A stretch of 64,000 nucleotides of DNA from VRUE01 sp963774405 (GTDB taxonomy: Bacteria > Actinomycetota > Thermoleophilia > Solirubrobacterales > 70-9), in contig CAVZEV010000009.1 in the NCBI GenBank assembly GCA_963774405.1, forward strand, positions 186,001 to 250,000, given 5' to 3'. The notes beneath the pieces are model-generated. The model did not search any database and was not told where the DNA came from. It saw only the letters and a list, made by a program, of their open reading frames with translations. Each line of letters opens with the position of its first letter. The stretch's first letter is position 1. This document shows positions 54,519 to 62,425 of this stretch, one piece after another. A program made the translations under genes and the position numbers.

Positions 54519-54546
54519 TAGGTATTGGAAGGTGCTTAAATACCTA
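54519..54546. promoter_or_regulatory. Inverted repeat upstream of fic
   Basis: TAGGTATT (54519-54526) and AATACCTA (54539-54546) are perfect 8-bp arms around 12 bp, ending 10 bp before the Fic start codon in an AT-rich island. The location fits an operator for the Fic protein's own winged helix. Confidence 0.5.
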
Positions 54547-54556
54547 TTTAATTCTC

Positions 54557-55615
54557 ATGCAGACCTTCCGCAAACTCGACAGGCACCTGGGGTTTGTCCC
54601 ATCCCGAGCCGCCGCCGCTTTGGCCGAGGCCGGAGCGGGTCGTGGTCGTGAGGAAGCGTTTCGGAACCAGAATCCACAGGTGCTCGAAGGTTTGGCGGAG
54701 GCCGCGCTGATCCAAAGCACCGCCTCCTCGAACGCGATCGAGCAGATCACGGCCGCCCCGGGAAGGGTCACCGAACTCGTCCAAGGCAAGGCGGCTCCCG
54801 AAAGTCGCTCGGAGGAGGAGATCGCCGGGTATAGGAAGGTCATCGACACGATCCATTCCAGTGCCGCCCACATCCCGCTCAAGTCCTCGGTTGTTTTGCA
54901 GTTCCATCGCGACATCTACGCGTTCAGCCCGACCCCCGGAGGGCACTTCAAGACCGCTCAGAACGAGGTTGCCCGCTTCGACCGAGGCGGCAAGAAACTC
55001 GAGGTGATCTTCGAGGGGGTGAGCCCTTCAGAGACGCCCGCGGCTATGGACGAGCTCCATGAGGCTTTCGCCACGGCCAGCCGTGAGGGGAATCATGCGC
55101 CACTGCTCCTGGCAGGGGCCTACGTCTTCGATTTCCTCACGATCCACCCGTTCAACGACGGGAACGGGCGGATGTCGAGACTGCTGACGCTGCTCCTGCT
55201 TTATCACTGCGGACACGAAGTGGGCCGCTTTATAAGCCTGGAGAAGTTGGTGGAGGACAGCAAGGAGACCTACTACGAAAGCCTGCGCAAGTCGACTGTG
55301 GGCTGGGACAGAGGAGAGCACGACATCTGGCCCTGGCTCAACTACTTTCTCGGCATCGTCAACGCCGCCTATGCGGCATTCGAGGCCAGAGCCGGACACC
55401 TCATGAGCGGCCGTGGATCGAAGGCGATGCGGATCAAGTTGCATGTGCGCTCGAGCGCTTCCGACGTATTCACCTTTGAGGAGGTGCAGCAAGCGCTGCC
55501 CGATATCAGCGCGGATCACATCCGAGCAGAGCTGCGAAAGCTTCGCGATGCCGGGGTCGTCCAGTCGCCCGGGCGGGGTCGCCGAGAGTGGCGCCGCCTC
55601 AGCACTGCGTTCTGA
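54557..55615 (+). CDS. fic: Fic-domain AMP-transferase with C-terminal winged helix
   Basis: The 352-residue protein has the Fic core motif HPFNDGNGR (about residues 195-203) and a class II-type N-terminal inhibitory helix (SSNAIEQI, about 56-63), which restrains AMPylation until displaced. The inhibitory motif has Gln where Gly/Asn is usual. A winged helix occupies about 290-350 (FTFEEVQQALPDISADHIRAELRKL). Such proteins modify partner proteins with AMP and often repress their own gene. ATG 54557 follows an inverted repeat. G+C is lower than the neighbours, suggesting acquisition. Confidence 0.9.
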   Translation: MQTFRKLDRHLGFVPSRAAAALAEAGAGRGREEAFRNQNPQVLEGLAEAALIQSTASSNAIEQITAAPGRVTELVQGKAAPESRSEEEIAGYRKVIDTIHSSAAHIPLKSSVVLQFHRDIYAFSPTPGGHFKTAQNEVARFDRGGKKLEVIFEGVSPSETPAAMDELHEAFATASREGNHAPLLLAGAYVFDFLTIHPFNDGNGRMSRLLTLLLLYHCGHEVGRFISLEKLVEDSKETYYESLRKSTVGWDRGEHDIWPWLNYFLGIVNAAYAAFEARAGHLMSGRGSKAMRIKLHVRSSASDVFTFEEVQQALPDISADHIRAELRKLRDAGVVQSPGRGRREWRRLSTAF

Positions 55616-55676
55616 GTGGGCTTCTACCGAAGACTAGAAACGACATGGCTTCCCCCCGACTTGAAAGCATTGGCGC

Positions 55677-56489
55677 ATGGCGGTCATCGAGACTGAGAAG
55701 CTGACCAAGCTCTACGGCAGCGCGAGGGGGATCGAGGACGTGACGTTCTCGGTCGAGCCGGGCGAGGTCTTCGGCTTCCTCGGGCCAAACGGGGCGGGCA
55801 AGACGACGACGATCCGCACCCTGCTCGACATGCTGCACCCGAGCAGCGGCAGCGCCCGCGTCTTCGGCCTCGACAGCCGCCGCGACAGCGTCGCGATCCG
55901 CGCCCGGCTCGGCAACCTGCCCGGCGATTTCGGCTACGGCAAGCAGAGCAGCGGGCGCGAGGCGCTCGCGGTCCTCGCCCGGCTGCGGGGGATGGACGGG
56001 ACCGGCCGCGCCGATGCGCTCGCCGAGCGCTTCCACGCCGACCTCGACCGGCCGCTGGGGCAGCTCTCGCGCGGCAACCGCCAGAAGATCGGCCTGATCC
56101 TCGCCGCCTTCCACTCGCCCGAGCTGCTGATCCTCGACGAGCCGACCAGCGGACTCGACCCGCTGATGCAGGAGGAGTTCCTCGCCCTGGTCGCCGAGGA
56201 GCGCGAGCGCGGCGCCACCGTGCTGCTCTCCTCGCACGAGCTCGACGAGGTCGAGCGGGTCTGCGACCGGGTCGGCATCGTCCGCGCCGGCAGGCTGATC
56301 GCGGTTGAGCGCGTCGCCGACCTGCTGGCCAAGGCGGGCCGCCGCGACCTGGTCGAGGTCGAGTTCGACGAGCCGGTCGAGCTGGAGGACGTGCGCGCGA
56401 TGCCAGGTGTGGTCAAGGCCGAGTTCGCCCGGCCGACGCTCGAGCAGGTCTTCCTCACCTATTACGACGAGGGGGAGGGCGAGCAGTGA
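55677..56489 (+). CDS. ABC transporter ATP-binding protein
   Basis: The 270-residue nucleotide-binding subunit has Walker A GPNGAGKTTT, signature LSRGNRQKIG (in place of LSGGQ), Walker B LLILDEPTSGLDP and H-loop SSHELDEV. The C-terminal extension (DLVEVEFDEPVELEDV) is typical of the CcmA/DrrA-like export ATPases. Its stop overlaps the GTG of the permease, which completes a two-gene exporter. The substrate is unknown. Confidence 0.93.
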   Translation: MAVIETEKLTKLYGSARGIEDVTFSVEPGEVFGFLGPNGAGKTTTIRTLLDMLHPSSGSARVFGLDSRRDSVAIRARLGNLPGDFGYGKQSSGREALAVLARLRGMDGTGRADALAERFHADLDRPLGQLSRGNRQKIGLILAAFHSPELLILDEPTSGLDPLMQEEFLALVAEERERGATVLLSSHELDEVERVCDRVGIVRAGRLIAVERVADLLAKAGRRDLVEVEFDEPVELEDVRAMPGVVKAEFARPTLEQVFLTYYDEGEGEQ

Positions 56490-57277
56490 GCGCGCAGCTG
56501 GTGGCGCTCGTCTCCGCCCACCTCTCCGATCGGCGGCGTTCGCTGCTCGCCTGGGGCATCCCGCTCGGCCTCTGGTCGGCCTTCGTCGTCGTCATCTTCC
56601 CCTCGGTCGAAGGCGCGCTCTCCAAAGCGGTCGAAAGCTATCCCGAAGCGCTCAAGGAAGCGTTCGGGATCGGCGAGCTGGCCACCGTCGAGCAGTACCT
56701 GCAGGCTGAGATGCTGAGCCTGATCGTGCCGCTGGCGCTGGGCTACCTGGCGGTGCGGGCGATCGCCGCCGGGCTCAGCGGGGCCGCCGAAAGCGGCCGC
56801 CTCGACGTGCTGCTTTCGGCGCCGGTCTCGCGCGCCCGCCTGGTCGCCGCCGGCTTCGCCGCCACCGCGATCGAGCTGGCCGTGGTGCTGCTCATCACGG
56901 TGGCGCTCACCTGTCTCGGCAGCCTCGTCTCCGGCGCCGACCTCTCGTTCGGCTCTGCCCTCGCCGGCTACGCCAACGTCTGGCCGCTGGCGCTGCTCTT
57001 CGCCGGCTTCGGCGCCGTCGCGGTCGGCTTCTCGCTGCGCACCAGCGTCGTCACCGGCGCCGTCGCCGGGCTGCTGGTGACGATGTACGTGATCGACCTG
57101 ATCGGCCGGCTCGACTCCGGCCTCTCCGGCATCCGCTACGTCTCGGTCTTCAAGTACTACGGCAACGCGATCGAAGACGGGATCGATCCGCTCGCCTTCG
57201 CCGGCGTCACCCTCGCCGCGGTCCTCCTCACCGCGCTCGGCGCCTGGCTATTCGAGCGTCGCGACCTCGCCGGCTAG
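56486..57277 (+). CDS. ABC-2-type transporter permease
   Basis: The 263-residue membrane protein has six helices in ABC-2 order: LLAWGIPLGLWSAFVVVIF; LSLIVPLALGYLAVRAIAAG; a loop with SGRLDVLLSAPVSRARLVA, the usual coupling region; then four further helices to LAAVLLTALGAWLF. It pairs with the overlapping ATPase gene. The 3' end overlaps the convergent ferric-reductase-like gene by 30 bp, so the two operons cannot both be fully transcribed without interference. Confidence 0.88.
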   Translation: MSAQLVALVSAHLSDRRRSLLAWGIPLGLWSAFVVVIFPSVEGALSKAVESYPEALKEAFGIGELATVEQYLQAEMLSLIVPLALGYLAVRAIAAGLSGAAESGRLDVLLSAPVSRARLVAAGFAATAIELAVVLLITVALTCLGSLVSGADLSFGSALAGYANVWPLALLFAGFGAVAVGFSLRTSVVTGAVAGLLVTMYVIDLIGRLDSGLSGIRYVSVFKYYGNAIEDGIDPLAFAGVTLAAVLLTALGAWLFERRDLAG

Positions 57278-57814
57278 GCCGCGGCTCTCGTCCAGGCGCG
57301 AGAGCCAGCGCAGCGCCAGCAGCACCGTGGCGGGCAGGACGACGAGGCCGCCGAGGACCAGGAACCAGGGCTGGGCGGCGTCGCTGCCGGCCTTGATCGT
57401 GTGCAGGACCGCCAGCACCCAGAAGACCGCGGTGAGCCGGTGCAGGCGCTTCCAGCGAGCGGCGCCGATGCGGTTGCGGAAGTAATAGGAGAGGCCGAGC
57501 GCCGCCAGGCCGTAGCCGGCGACGATCCCGACCCCGGTCCACAGCGGCCGGTAGCTGCCGACGAAGGGGATCGCGATGCCGCTCAGGCCGGGGTGGAAGA
57601 ACTGGTCGCCGAGCAGTGCCACGCCGTGGACGGCAACCATCGCCAGGGTGGTCAGCGAGAGCGCCTCGTGCAGGGCGCGGAAGTCGCGTTTGCTTTCGCT
57701 TTTTCGCTTCGAGCTCATCATCAGGCCGAGCGTGACGGCGGCACTGGCCAGCAGCATCGCCGCCATGCCCGCGGCGCGGCTGGTGATCCAGAAGAGGTGG
57801 GGGGCGACGCTCAC
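57248..57814 (-). CDS. Ferric-reductase-like transmembrane protein
   Basis: The 188-residue protein has five to six helices in the arrangement of the ferric reductase-like/MsrQ family. Haem-ligand-type histidines lie in RDFRALHEALSLTTLAMVAVHGVAL and in RWKRLHRLTAVFWVLAVLHTIKA. Such proteins pass electrons across the membrane through haem b. It overlaps apbE by 4 bp, so electron delivery to a flavinylated partner is likely, but no FMN-binding acceptor is encoded nearby. Confidence 0.82.
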   Translation of the reverse strand: MSVAPHLFWITSRAAGMAAMLLASAAVTLGLMMSSKRKSESKRDFRALHEALSLTTLAMVAVHGVALLGDQFFHPGLSGIAIPFVGSYRPLWTGVGIVAGYGLAALGLSYYFRNRIGAARWKRLHRLTAVFWVLAVLHTIKAGSDAAQPWFLVLGGLVVLPATVLLALRWLSRLDESRGLAGEVATLE

Positions 57815-58761
57815 GTTGCGACCAGCCGCGGCCTGCGGGTTCGCCCGGCCGCGATCAGCTCGGGTTCGCCGTTGTCGTGGACGATCACGCCGCCTTCGGG
57901 CAGCCAGGCCGCGGCGCCCTCCGGGCCCGAGAGCAGCGCCGCCTTGGCCCGGGTCTCGGCCAGCAGCGCCGTCTTGGCCAGCGCCGTCGCTTGGACGATG
58001 CCGGTGAAGGCGGGTTCGCCGCTGCAGGGATCGAGCAGGTGGTGGGCGGGCCGGCCGTCGTCGCCGGGCCAGCAGCGCCGCCCGATGCCGCTGGTCGCCG
58101 CGGCGCCCTCGCGCAGGCGCAGCTCGTGGATCGGCTCGCCGCCGAAGGGGTCGTCGACGAGCAGCCGTCGCTCCAGCCCGGCGCTGCCGCCGATGCGGAC
58201 GTCGCCGCAGCAGTCGACCGCGTAGGCCGGGTGGTCGGCGAGCTCGGCGGCGAGCAGGTCGGCGAGCAGGCCCTTGGCGATGCCGCCGCTGTCGATTTCC
58301 ACGCCCGGGGGCCGCACCACCGTGCCCGCCTCCTCATCGGCGCCGATCGTGTGCCAGCGCGAGGCCGGGTGCGGCCTCGCGGGCGCGCGCCGCTCGCGGC
58401 CGGCGAGCGCCTTCGCGAGGGGGATCGGCTCGGCGCCGCCGAGCGACTCGCGGTAGCCGGCGACCTCGATCTCCGCCAGCAGCGTGGCGTCGACCAGCCC
58501 GCCGCTGTTGGCGCCGGCGATCGCGACCGCCGCGGCGAGCGAGCGCAGCAGCGGCGCCGCGGGCACCTCGGCCCGCGGGTCGCGGTTGAGCCGGCAGAGC
58601 TCGCTGTCGGGGATGAAGCGCGAGAGCCGCTCGTGGGCGTCGAGCAGGAAGCGGCGCCCCTGCTCGGCCGCCGCCGCGGAGCGGGCCTCCTCGGCGGCGC
58701 GCACGTGGATCGTCACGGTGCCGCCGAAGCAGGGGAAGGAGCGGTGCGCTTCGCGGCTCAC
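57811..58761 (-). CDS. apbE: FAD:protein FMN transferase ApbE
   Basis: The 316-residue enzyme attaches FMN covalently to Ser/Thr of extracytoplasmic flavoproteins. Motifs are CFGGTVTIHV, SRFIPDSELCRLNRDP, EIDSGGIAKGLLADLLA, AVDCCGDVRIGG and VQATALAKTALLAETRAKAAL. No N-terminal lipobox or signal is visible, whereas many ApbE proteins are exported. It starts at GTG 58761, overlapping the stop of the acidic-tail membrane protein, and overlaps the ferric-reductase-like gene downstream. The three genes form one operon. Confidence 0.9.
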   Translation of the reverse strand: MSREAHRSFPCFGGTVTIHVRAAEEARSAAAAEQGRRFLLDAHERLSRFIPDSELCRLNRDPRAEVPAAPLLRSLAAAVAIAGANSGGLVDATLLAEIEVAGYRESLGGAEPIPLAKALAGRERRAPARPHPASRWHTIGADEEAGTVVRPPGVEIDSGGIAKGLLADLLAAELADHPAYAVDCCGDVRIGGSAGLERRLLVDDPFGGEPIHELRLREGAAATSGIGRRCWPGDDGRPAHHLLDPCSGEPAFTGIVQATALAKTALLAETRAKAALLSGPEGAAAWLPEGGVIVHDNGEPELIAAGRTRRPRLVAT

Positions 58762-59196
58762 GACTGGCTGGTCGTGACCGGAGCCGGTTCGGGTTCGGCT
58801 TCGGCCGCTTCGAATTCAGCCGCTTCCTGTTCGGCGATTTCGGCTTCCAGGGCTTCCAGTTCCTCGGCTTCGATTTCGGCCGATTCTCCTCCGCCTTCGA
58901 ATTCCGTTTCCGCTTCGACCGGTTCGGTTTCCACCGGTTCGGGTTCGACCGTTTCCGCTTCGCTCTGGCGGGCGCTGCCCTTCGCCGGCTGCGAGGAGGC
59001 GACCTTCGAGGGCCCTGCTGCCGAGGACCGGATCGTTGCCGGTCGCCATCTGCACGAAGACCGTCGCCCAGAGCAGCGCGAACCCGATCAACGAGATCGC
59101 CACCACCCGCCCCCGCAGCTGCCCCGCCCGGCGCCGCTGAGCCCGCAGTCGCTGCCAAGCCTGGCGCTTGCGTTCGTGCTTTTCGATCGGATCCAT
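58758..59196 (-). CDS. Single-pass membrane protein with Glu/Pro-rich tail, one frameshift
   Basis: The product is about 145 residues. A basic N-terminus (EKHERKRQAWQRLRAQRRR) precedes one membrane helix (VVAISLIGFALLWATVFVQM). One frameshift near 59020 separates GNDPVLG from AGPSKVASSQPAKGSARQ. The correct frame then gives a tail of alternating Glu repeats (EPEPVETEPVEAE, EAEELEALEAEIAEQEA), ending VTTSQS at 58758-58760. The uncorrected frames give Arg/Lys-rich nonsense. It is first in the apbE operon. It has no recognisable FMN-attachment motif, so its link to flavin chemistry is unclear. Confidence 0.6.
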
Positions 59197-59336
59197 GCCA
59201 GGAAACCTTCCCCGCGAGGGCCAAAGCCCCCTTAAAGGCCGCCTGAGAGATCTCTTAGGGGTGGAGACCTGACCTGACGAGTGTAGTTTATATCTGGTAA
59301 TTCACGTCACACGTGTATAGTGAGTATTGAAAGCCA

Positions 59337-60128
59337 ATGACACGTCTTTCGCTGAAACCGCTTGACGACCGCCTCGCCGTTGGCACAACGACGCTGACGA
59401 GCCGGGAGTTGCGCGAGGAGTTGGAGATCTCTCCGAGCTCGGCATCCAACTTGCTCGCGCGGTGGCGCCGGGCGGGTCTGGTCGACCGAGTGGCTCGTGG
59501 TCGCTACGCGATCCGCCAGATCGGCCTTCTGGGCACGAGCGCAGCGTCGGAGGACGTGGCCCTCGCGGTTGGTGCGCTGGTCGAGGGACGAGCCCACAGG
59601 ATGGCCTACCGCTCTGCGCTGGACTTCCACGGCCTCTTGAGTCGCCCCGTGCGTACCGTCCAGATCGCCTCTCCGCATCGCTTCTCCGGCGCGGCCATCA
59701 GCGGACGTCCCCTGGAGGTTGTTTTCGAGCGCACCGACACCGTTGGGCTCGGTATCGAGACGGCGGGTCACGGTGCCGTCGTCTCCAACCTGGAGCGCGC
59801 TCTGCTGGACGCCGCCGCCCGCCCGGACCTCGTCGGCGGGTACTTCCCCCTCGCGGAAGCGTTGACCGGATCCAGTCCCGACCCGACTCGCCTGCTCGAC
59901 CTGGCCAAGCAGCTCGGCGCCAGCCCGGCCCTTAGACGACTCGGATCGCTTGCCGATCGCTTGGAGCTCGAGGGGCCGGCCGGGAAGCTCGAGCCCCTGG
60001 TGCCCCCTCGCTGGGACCTCGACCTGGACCCCGAGCTCCGGGAGTCGAGCACCGTCTTTCGCGACAGCCAGTGGCGCATCCGCTGGCCGGTTGACCCTCG
60101 GGCGGTGGTGCGGGAGATCGCGCAGTGA
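59337..60128 (+). CDS. AbiEi-type antitoxin/transcriptional regulator
   Basis: The 263-residue protein has an N-terminal winged helix (TSRELREELEISPSSASNLLARW, with the wing VDRVARGRYAI) and the AbiEi C-terminal domain (MAYRSALDFHGLL, RTVQIASPHRF, VVSNLERALLDAAARPDLVGG). In type IV AbiE systems AbiEi represses the operon and counteracts the AbiEii nucleotidyltransferase. ATG 59337 follows an AT-rich promoter-like stretch (TGTATAGT at 59313-59320). The partner gene downstream is only a fragment, so this is probably an orphan antitoxin. Confidence 0.8.
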   Translation: MTRLSLKPLDDRLAVGTTTLTSRELREELEISPSSASNLLARWRRAGLVDRVARGRYAIRQIGLLGTSAASEDVALAVGALVEGRAHRMAYRSALDFHGLLSRPVRTVQIASPHRFSGAAISGRPLEVVFERTDTVGLGIETAGHGAVVSNLERALLDAAARPDLVGGYFPLAEALTGSSPDPTRLLDLAKQLGASPALRRLGSLADRLELEGPAGKLEPLVPPRWDLDLDPELRESSTVFRDSQWRIRWPVDPRAVVREIAQ

Positions 60129-60424
60129 TCCATCGCGCGCCGGGGCTGCGTCATGCAGCGTCTCCAGTGTCGCGACCTCTACGACCTGTAAGAACTGCTG
60201 GGTGCGTGCCGCGTCGATGCCAAGTCGATCTGGCCCTATTCGAGCGCAAGGCCCGGCATCGCGGCCGTGACCCGGACCGCTTCGGCGATTGCTTCGCCGA
60301 CCGCGAAGCGCGATGGCAGGAGCGCTGGGACAAGGAGCTCACCGAGTACGTCATCTCGCCGCCCCACTTTGATGCCGTACTACGAGCCGTCCGCCGCGAG
60401 CTGCGCTTTGCTCTTACGAGTTGA
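60129..60424 (+). pseudogene. AbiEii nucleotidyltransferase remnant
   Basis: Only the C-terminal third of an AbiEii-like toxin remains. CRDLYDL is followed by an in-frame TAA (about 60189), then ELLGACRVDAKSIWP. After a frame change LFERKARHRGRDPDRFGDC, ADREARWQERWDKELTEYV and FDAVLRAVRRELRFAL follow, ending at TGA 60422-60424. The nucleotidyltransferase core with its G-S and D-x-D motifs is absent. It directly follows the antitoxin stop, as in intact abiE operons, so this is a decayed pair. Confidence 0.65.
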
Positions 60425-60459
60425 GTTTCCTAACCGGATGATCGACACCCCTCAGCCCG

Positions 60460-60481
60460 GCTTTCGCTTTCACGCGAAAGC
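60460..60481. terminator. Hairpin between the abiE remnant and the SMC-like operon
   Basis: GCTTTCGC (60460-60467) and GCGAAAGC (60474-60481) are perfect arms around TTTCAC. It lies 36 bp after the remnant's stop and may end that transcript. The rest of 60482-60592 holds no gene and probably contains the promoter of the next operon. Confidence 0.5.
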
Positions 60482-60592
60482 GAGATCAGTGGCCCGAGAC
60501 GCAGCCGAGGCAAAGACACCACGGCACGACTGCCTTATGGCTAGCCACGACTATTCTTTCCGCGTGCATTCGTTTCTAGGTACGCCGCCGCA

Positions 60593-62425
60593 ATGAGGAT
60601 CGATCGCCTTGAGGTACGCGGCGGCTTCCTCGATGACTTCGAGATTGCCTTCACCGATGGCCTGAACGTTTTGATCGGGGCCCGCGGCGCCGGCAAGACC
60701 TCGGCCTTGGAGTTGATCCGCTTCGCGCTAGGGCTGCCGGCGATCACTGAAGAGGCTGGCGCGGAGGCCCATAAACAGGCGCTGGCGGTGCTCGGCGACG
60801 GGACGGTGACCCTTTACTGCTCGGTCGAGGGCGACCCGCTCGTCTTCAACCGCAGCGGCTTTGACGAGGCGCCCTCAGCCTCGCGCTCCTACCGTGCCGG
60901 AATGCCGCTGATCGTCTCCCAGAACGAGATCGAGGAGATTGGTCTCGACCCCCAGGGACGACGCGAAATCCTCGATCGCCTGCTCGACCCCGCCCAGCGC
61001 GCCGGATTGGAGGGCGCCTCGCTGACCGAGGTCGCCTCGCTCGAGCGGCGCCTTGGCCTCCAGCGTGACGAGCGAGATGAGATTGCCGAGGAGACTGATC
61101 GGATCGGTGAGCTCTCGCGCTCTTTGGAGGAGGCTGAGAAGAAACAGAAATCGAGCGCCGGGGCCTTGAAGAAACTTGAGAAACTTCAAGGCGAAGTCGC
61201 AAAGCTCTCTGACGAGCTGGGACAGCTCCGGGCGGCGGCGGAGTCCTACCGTAGTGCTGGCGAGGAGATCAGCGAGTGGGCGGCCGAGCTGCGCGAGACT
61301 CAGGTCGAGCGCTCGTTGCCCGAACTCGCATCAGCGGCAATCGAGTCACAAGTGGCGAGGAAGTTGTCCAAAGCCGAAGGCCTAGTCGAGAAGGCCCTCG
61401 CCGAGCTGAGAGAAGCCGAAGAGTTGGCGAACGAGGCGGCGAGTGAGGTGAACGGCAAAGCGGCGAAGCTGCAGAGGAGCCTGGCCAAAAAAACCGAGCA
61501 ACTGGAGAAACTGCAAGAGGGGGCGGGGGAGATCGGGCGCCGGGTGAGCGCACTGCGACAGGAATTGAAAGCGCTCGGGGCCCAGGAGAAGCGGCTAAAG
61601 CAGCTAGATCAGGACATCGCCAAACTTGTCGGGCAGCGTGACCGGCTGCTCGATCAGGCCGAGAGCGCAGCCGAGGCGCGCTACGAAATCAGAAAGGCCT
61701 GCGCTGATCAACTCACCAAGCGCTTCAACAGCCGGATCGAGGTCCGCGTTGACAAGTCCGGTGAGCTTCGCGCCTACGAGGCAGCGCTGGTTGACCTGCT
61801 TCAGGGCAGCAACCTGCGCTACAAGAACCTCTCCTCGAAAATGGCGGGAAAGGTCAGCCCGAGGGAGTTGGTTCACGCCGTCGAAGCAGAGGACTCAAAG
61901 CGCCTCGCGAAGCTCTGTGGTATTCCCGAAGATCGGGCGCGAAAGCTGCTCGGCCACCTCGAAGGCCGCTCGCTGGCACCGCTTTTGCTGGCGCCGCTTG
62001 AGGATTCGGTCGACTTCGCCTTGCTCGACGGGCAGGGGTACAAAGTCACCAGCAACCTTTCGATGGGCCAGCGCTGCACCGTTGTCCTGCCGATGCTCTT
62101 GGCCGAGGAACGCGAGGCGATTGTGCTCGACCAGCCTGAGGACCATCTTGACAACGCATTCATCGTCGAGACCCTGGTCAGCGCGATCCGCGAGCGATCC
62201 GTCGGCGGCCAGGTTATCGTCGCTACCCACAACGCGAACATCCCCGTTCTCGGCGACGCTAGACAGGTGATCGTGCTCGCCTCCGACGGCCGCCGCGGCT
62301 TTGTCACATCGGCCGACCCGCTCGACGCCGAGACGTCGGTCGAGGCGATTACGACCCTGATGGAGGGCGGGCGGGCGGCGTTCGAGAGGCGGGCAGAGTT
62401 CTACGACGAGCATCCGGATGAATGA
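60593..62425 (+). CDS. SMC/RecN-like coiled-coil ATPase
   Basis: The 610-residue protein has an ABC-type ATPase head split by a long coiled coil. Walker A GARGAGKTS (residues 29-37) and the Q-loop-like region IVSQNEIEEIG (about 115) precede the coiled coil (about 150-385, Glu/Lys/Leu-rich). The C-terminal head has signature SMGQRCTVVLPMLL, Walker B AIVLDQPEDHLDN (about 510-522) and H-loop VATHNANIP. Such proteins act on DNA ends or sense nucleic acids, and several defence ATPases look like this. It overlaps the histidine-kinase gene by 8 bp and is the first gene of a three-gene unit. The predicted place is the cytoplasm. Confidence 0.82.
   Translation: MRIDRLEVRGGFLDDFEIAFTDGLNVLIGARGAGKTSALELIRFALGLPAITEEAGAEAHKQALAVLGDGTVTLYCSVEGDPLVFNRSGFDEAPSASRSYRAGMPLIVSQNEIEEIGLDPQGRREILDRLLDPAQRAGLEGASLTEVASLERRLGLQRDERDEIAEETDRIGELSRSLEEAEKKQKSSAGALKKLEKLQGEVAKLSDELGQLRAAAESYRSAGEEISEWAAELRETQVERSLPELASAAIESQVARKLSKAEGLVEKALAELREAEELANEAASEVNGKAAKLQRSLAKKTEQLEKLQEGAGEIGRRVSALRQELKALGAQEKRLKQLDQDIAKLVGQRDRLLDQAESAAEARYEIRKACADQLTKRFNSRIEVRVDKSGELRAYEAALVDLLQGSNLRYKNLSSKMAGKVSPRELVHAVEAEDSKRLAKLCGIPEDRARKLLGHLEGRSLAPLLLAPLEDSVDFALLDGQGYKVTSNLSMGQRCTVVLPMLLAEEREAIVLDQPEDHLDNAFIVETLVSAIRERSVGGQVIVATHNANIPVLGDARQVIVLASDGRRGFVTSADPLDAETSVEAITTLMEGGRAAFERRAEFYDEHPDE

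Noticed and set aside
58966..59020. Possible flavinylation (S/T-G-A-T) motif in the acidic-tail protein
   Set aside because: No D-x-S/T-G-A-T pattern is present in any frame of this gene.
58334..59224. Lys/Pro/Asn-rich minus-strand ORF
   Set aside because: It is the wrong frame of the Glu-rich tail gene; the Glu/Pro frame joins the membrane helix and stops at the apbE start.
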